From an uncultured Prevotella sp. (lineage in GTDB: Bacteria; Bacteroidota; Bacteroidia; Bacteroidales; Bacteroidaceae): a stretch of 7,416 nt of DNA. The position numbers and the translations under genes were made by a program. Of this stretch, positions 6,140 through 7,416 are shown piece by piece; position 1 is the stretch's first letter; every line of letters begins with the position of its first letter. Below the pieces are notes generated by a model that had not been told where the DNA came from, did not search any database, and worked only from the letters and a program-made list of their open reading frames with translations. Where the stretch lies: positions 1-7,416 of the forward strand of contig USJD01000174.1 of the NCBI GenBank assembly GCA_900554835.1. The letters run 5' to 3'.

Positions 6140-7416
6140 TTAAATCCCGTATCGCTTAATCTTATTATAAAGCGTCTGGCGGGAAATGCCTAACCTTGCG
6201 GCTACCACCGACAGGTTTCCCTCACATTCCCTGATGGTTTTCTCTATCATTCGGCTCTCCATCTCGTCGAGCGTCTGAACCTCTTCCAGGGGCTTCTCTC
6301 TTCTCTGCTGGTTTCCGCCGTCAATATCTTCGGCAGAAATCATTCCGCCATCAGATAGAATCACGGCTTTCTCGATGGCGTGCTGAAGTTCACGGATGTT
6401 TCCGTACCAAGGCAAACTGGTAAGTTTTTTCTCTGCTTCTTCCGAAAGACGGAGATTCTCCTTATTATATAAATCGCCATATTGATGGAGGAATCTTTCT
6501 GCCAATGGAACGATGTCTGATTTTCTCTGTCTCAGGGCAGGCAATTCCAGATGGATGGTATTGATGCGATAGAGCAGATCCTCTCTGAATTCGCCATCGT
6601 TTACCATCTGCTGCAGGTTGCGGTTGGTGGCGCAAACCAGTCGCACGTTGATGGGAATCTGCGTGCTTCCGCCCACTCTTACGATGCTTCTGCGTTGCAG
6701 GGCGGTAAGGAGTTTTGCCTGAAGGCCATAGGATAGGTTTCCTATCTCATCCAGAAAGATGGTACTGCCGTCGGCAAGTTCAAACTTGCCCGGTTTATCC
6801 ACCTTGGCATCAGTAAAAGCACCCTTCACATGACCGAAGAGTTCGCTCTCGAAAAGGGTTTCCGTAATAGCTCCCATATCCACAGGCAGCATCTTTTTCG
6901 CACTTCTTGTGGACATACGATGTATTTCATTAGCCAATACCTCTTTACCCGTTCCGTTTTCGCCCGTAATGAGGATGTTTGCATCAGTTGCGGCAACCTT
7001 TTCTACAATGCTTCTCAAATTGTTCATCACTTCGCTATCTCCCCAATACATCATGCCAGTCGAATCATTTCCACCTTTTCTGCTGATAGCTTTATCTGTA
7101 GGCTTGTTCTTATCCCTTGCCTCTATCAGCGTACGAACCAATTTCTCATTTTCAAAAGGCTTCACGATGAAGTCGGAGGCACCTTCCTTGATGCCTGTTA
7201 CGGCAAGTTGGATGTCGGCATAGGCGGTAAAGAGCACCACTTCGGTTTTCGGGTTGAGACTCTTGATTTCCCTGAGCCAGTACAATCCCTCATTTCCCGA
7301 ATTGATTCCGCTGGAGAAGTTCATGTCGAGGAGCACCACGTCGGGATGCTCCTCTCTCAGTTTGGCTGGGATGGAGTTAGGGTTGGCGATGGTGATGATG
7401 CCATCGAATATGGGTT
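6140..7416 (-). CDS. NtrC-family response regulator, 5' end missing
   Basis: Two-component transcription activator. The frame is open to the right edge; the GTG at 7337-7339 lies inside the receiver domain and is not the start. From the first complete codon, 424 residues are visible, with about 20-30 missing, including the acidic pair of the receiver. Receiver: phosphoacceptor Asp30 (VVLLDMNF, codon 7325-7327), Thr63 (FTAYAD) and Lys85 (VKPF). AAA+ domain: Walker A GENGTGKE (151-158), sigma54-contact loop GAFTDA (198-203; 6806-6823), Walker B TIFLDE (218-223), sensor I in CATNRN, the arginine-finger region FREDLLYRIN, and LPALRQRKSDI. A Fis-type helix-turn-helix (VVAARLGISRQTLYNKIKRYGI) ends the protein. 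The architecture fits a sigma54-dependent activator, but GAFTDA departs from the GAFTGA consensus. It is the first visible gene of an operon with the kinase; the target may be the nearby ABC genes. Confidence 0.95.
   Translation of the reverse strand, partial: PIFDGIITIANPNSIPAKLREEHPDVVLLDMNFSSGINSGNEGLYWLREIKSLNPKTEVVLFTAYADIQLAVTGIKEGASDFIVKPFENEKLVRTLIEARDKNKPTDKAISRKGGNDSTGMMYWGDSEVMNNLRSIVEKVAATDANILITGENGTGKEVLANEIHRMSTRSAKKMLPVDMGAITETLFESELFGHVKGAFTDAKVDKPGKFELADGSTIFLDEIGNLSYGLQAKLLTALQRRSIVRVGGSTQIPINVRLVCATNRNLQQMVNDGEFREDLLYRINTIHLELPALRQRKSDIVPLAERFLHQYGDLYNKENLRLSEEAEKKLTSLPWYGNIRELQHAIEKAVILSDGGMISAEDIDGGNQQRREKPLEEVQTLDEMESRMIEKTIRECEGNLSVVAARLGISRQTLYNKIKRYGI

Noticed and set aside
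5451..6143. 230-residue open frame on the plus strand opposite the kinase
   Set aside because: It is antisense to the kinase, which has all expected motifs; the translated sequence looks like none that I know.
6731..6747. Small palindrome GATAGG-TTT-CCTATC in the regulator gene
   Set aside because: Six-bp arms inside conserved coding sequence are within chance expectation.
7337..7339. GTG as start of the response regulator
   Set aside because: It lies four codons before the phosphoacceptor Asp, in the middle of the receiver domain; the frame continues to the window edge.
1..7416. CRISPR array, tRNA/rRNA genes, insertion sequences or attachment sites
   Set aside because: No spaced direct repeats, cloverleaf-like sequence, transposase or integrase coding, or flanking terminal repeats were seen; nearly all bases are in genes or short spacers.

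Overview
The window looks like a Bacteroidota chromosome, most likely Prevotella/Segatella or a close relative. The evidence is the MacB/FtsX-type permease with its ATPase, an NtrC-type regulator and kinase pair of the Bacteroidota kind, an exported protein resembling the Bacteroidota family DUF4468, A-rich spacers without Shine-Dalgarno sequences, and a promoter that fits the Bacteroidota -33 TTTG / -7 TAnnTTTG rule. The genus is an inference; no marker gene is present.

Left third (1-2990, + strand): an FtsX/MacB-like permease whose N-terminus is cut by the window edge is followed after 40 bp by its ATPase. Together they should form a MacB/LolCDE-type ABC machine that works across the inner membrane and periplasm. 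The spacer between them is an 8-bp tandem repeat. The ATPase stop faces the stop of a minus-strand gene across only 36 bp, with no convincing terminator.

Middle (3027-4927, - strand): a candidate transcription unit reads right to left from a good Bacteroidota promoter at 4896-4927. It holds a 106-aa minimal nucleotidyltransferase (MNT), an exported DUF4468-like protein, and a Fic-domain AMP-transferase with its own inhibitory motif. Two unrelated nucleotide-transfer folds therefore sit in one short unit, and no HEPN partner is present for the MNT. The first two genes are clearly AT-richer than the flanks. Two strong inverted repeats lie inside the MNT and Fic coding regions.

Right (4953-7416, - strand): an NtrC-like response regulator, with its N-terminus cut by the window edge, is followed by a membrane-anchored NtrB-like histidine kinase. 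The regulator carries GAFTDA instead of GAFTGA in the sigma54-contact loop. The kinase has a degenerate G1 box in its ATPase domain. Two-component pairs of this kind often lie beside MacB-like export genes in Bacteroidota, so they may control the ABC genes; here the MNT/DUF4468/Fic unit lies between the two.

There is no RNA gene, CRISPR array, transposase or gene-free stretch over 300 bp. The most noteworthy item is the MNT-DUF4468-Fic unit; its function as a system is not shown by the sequence.
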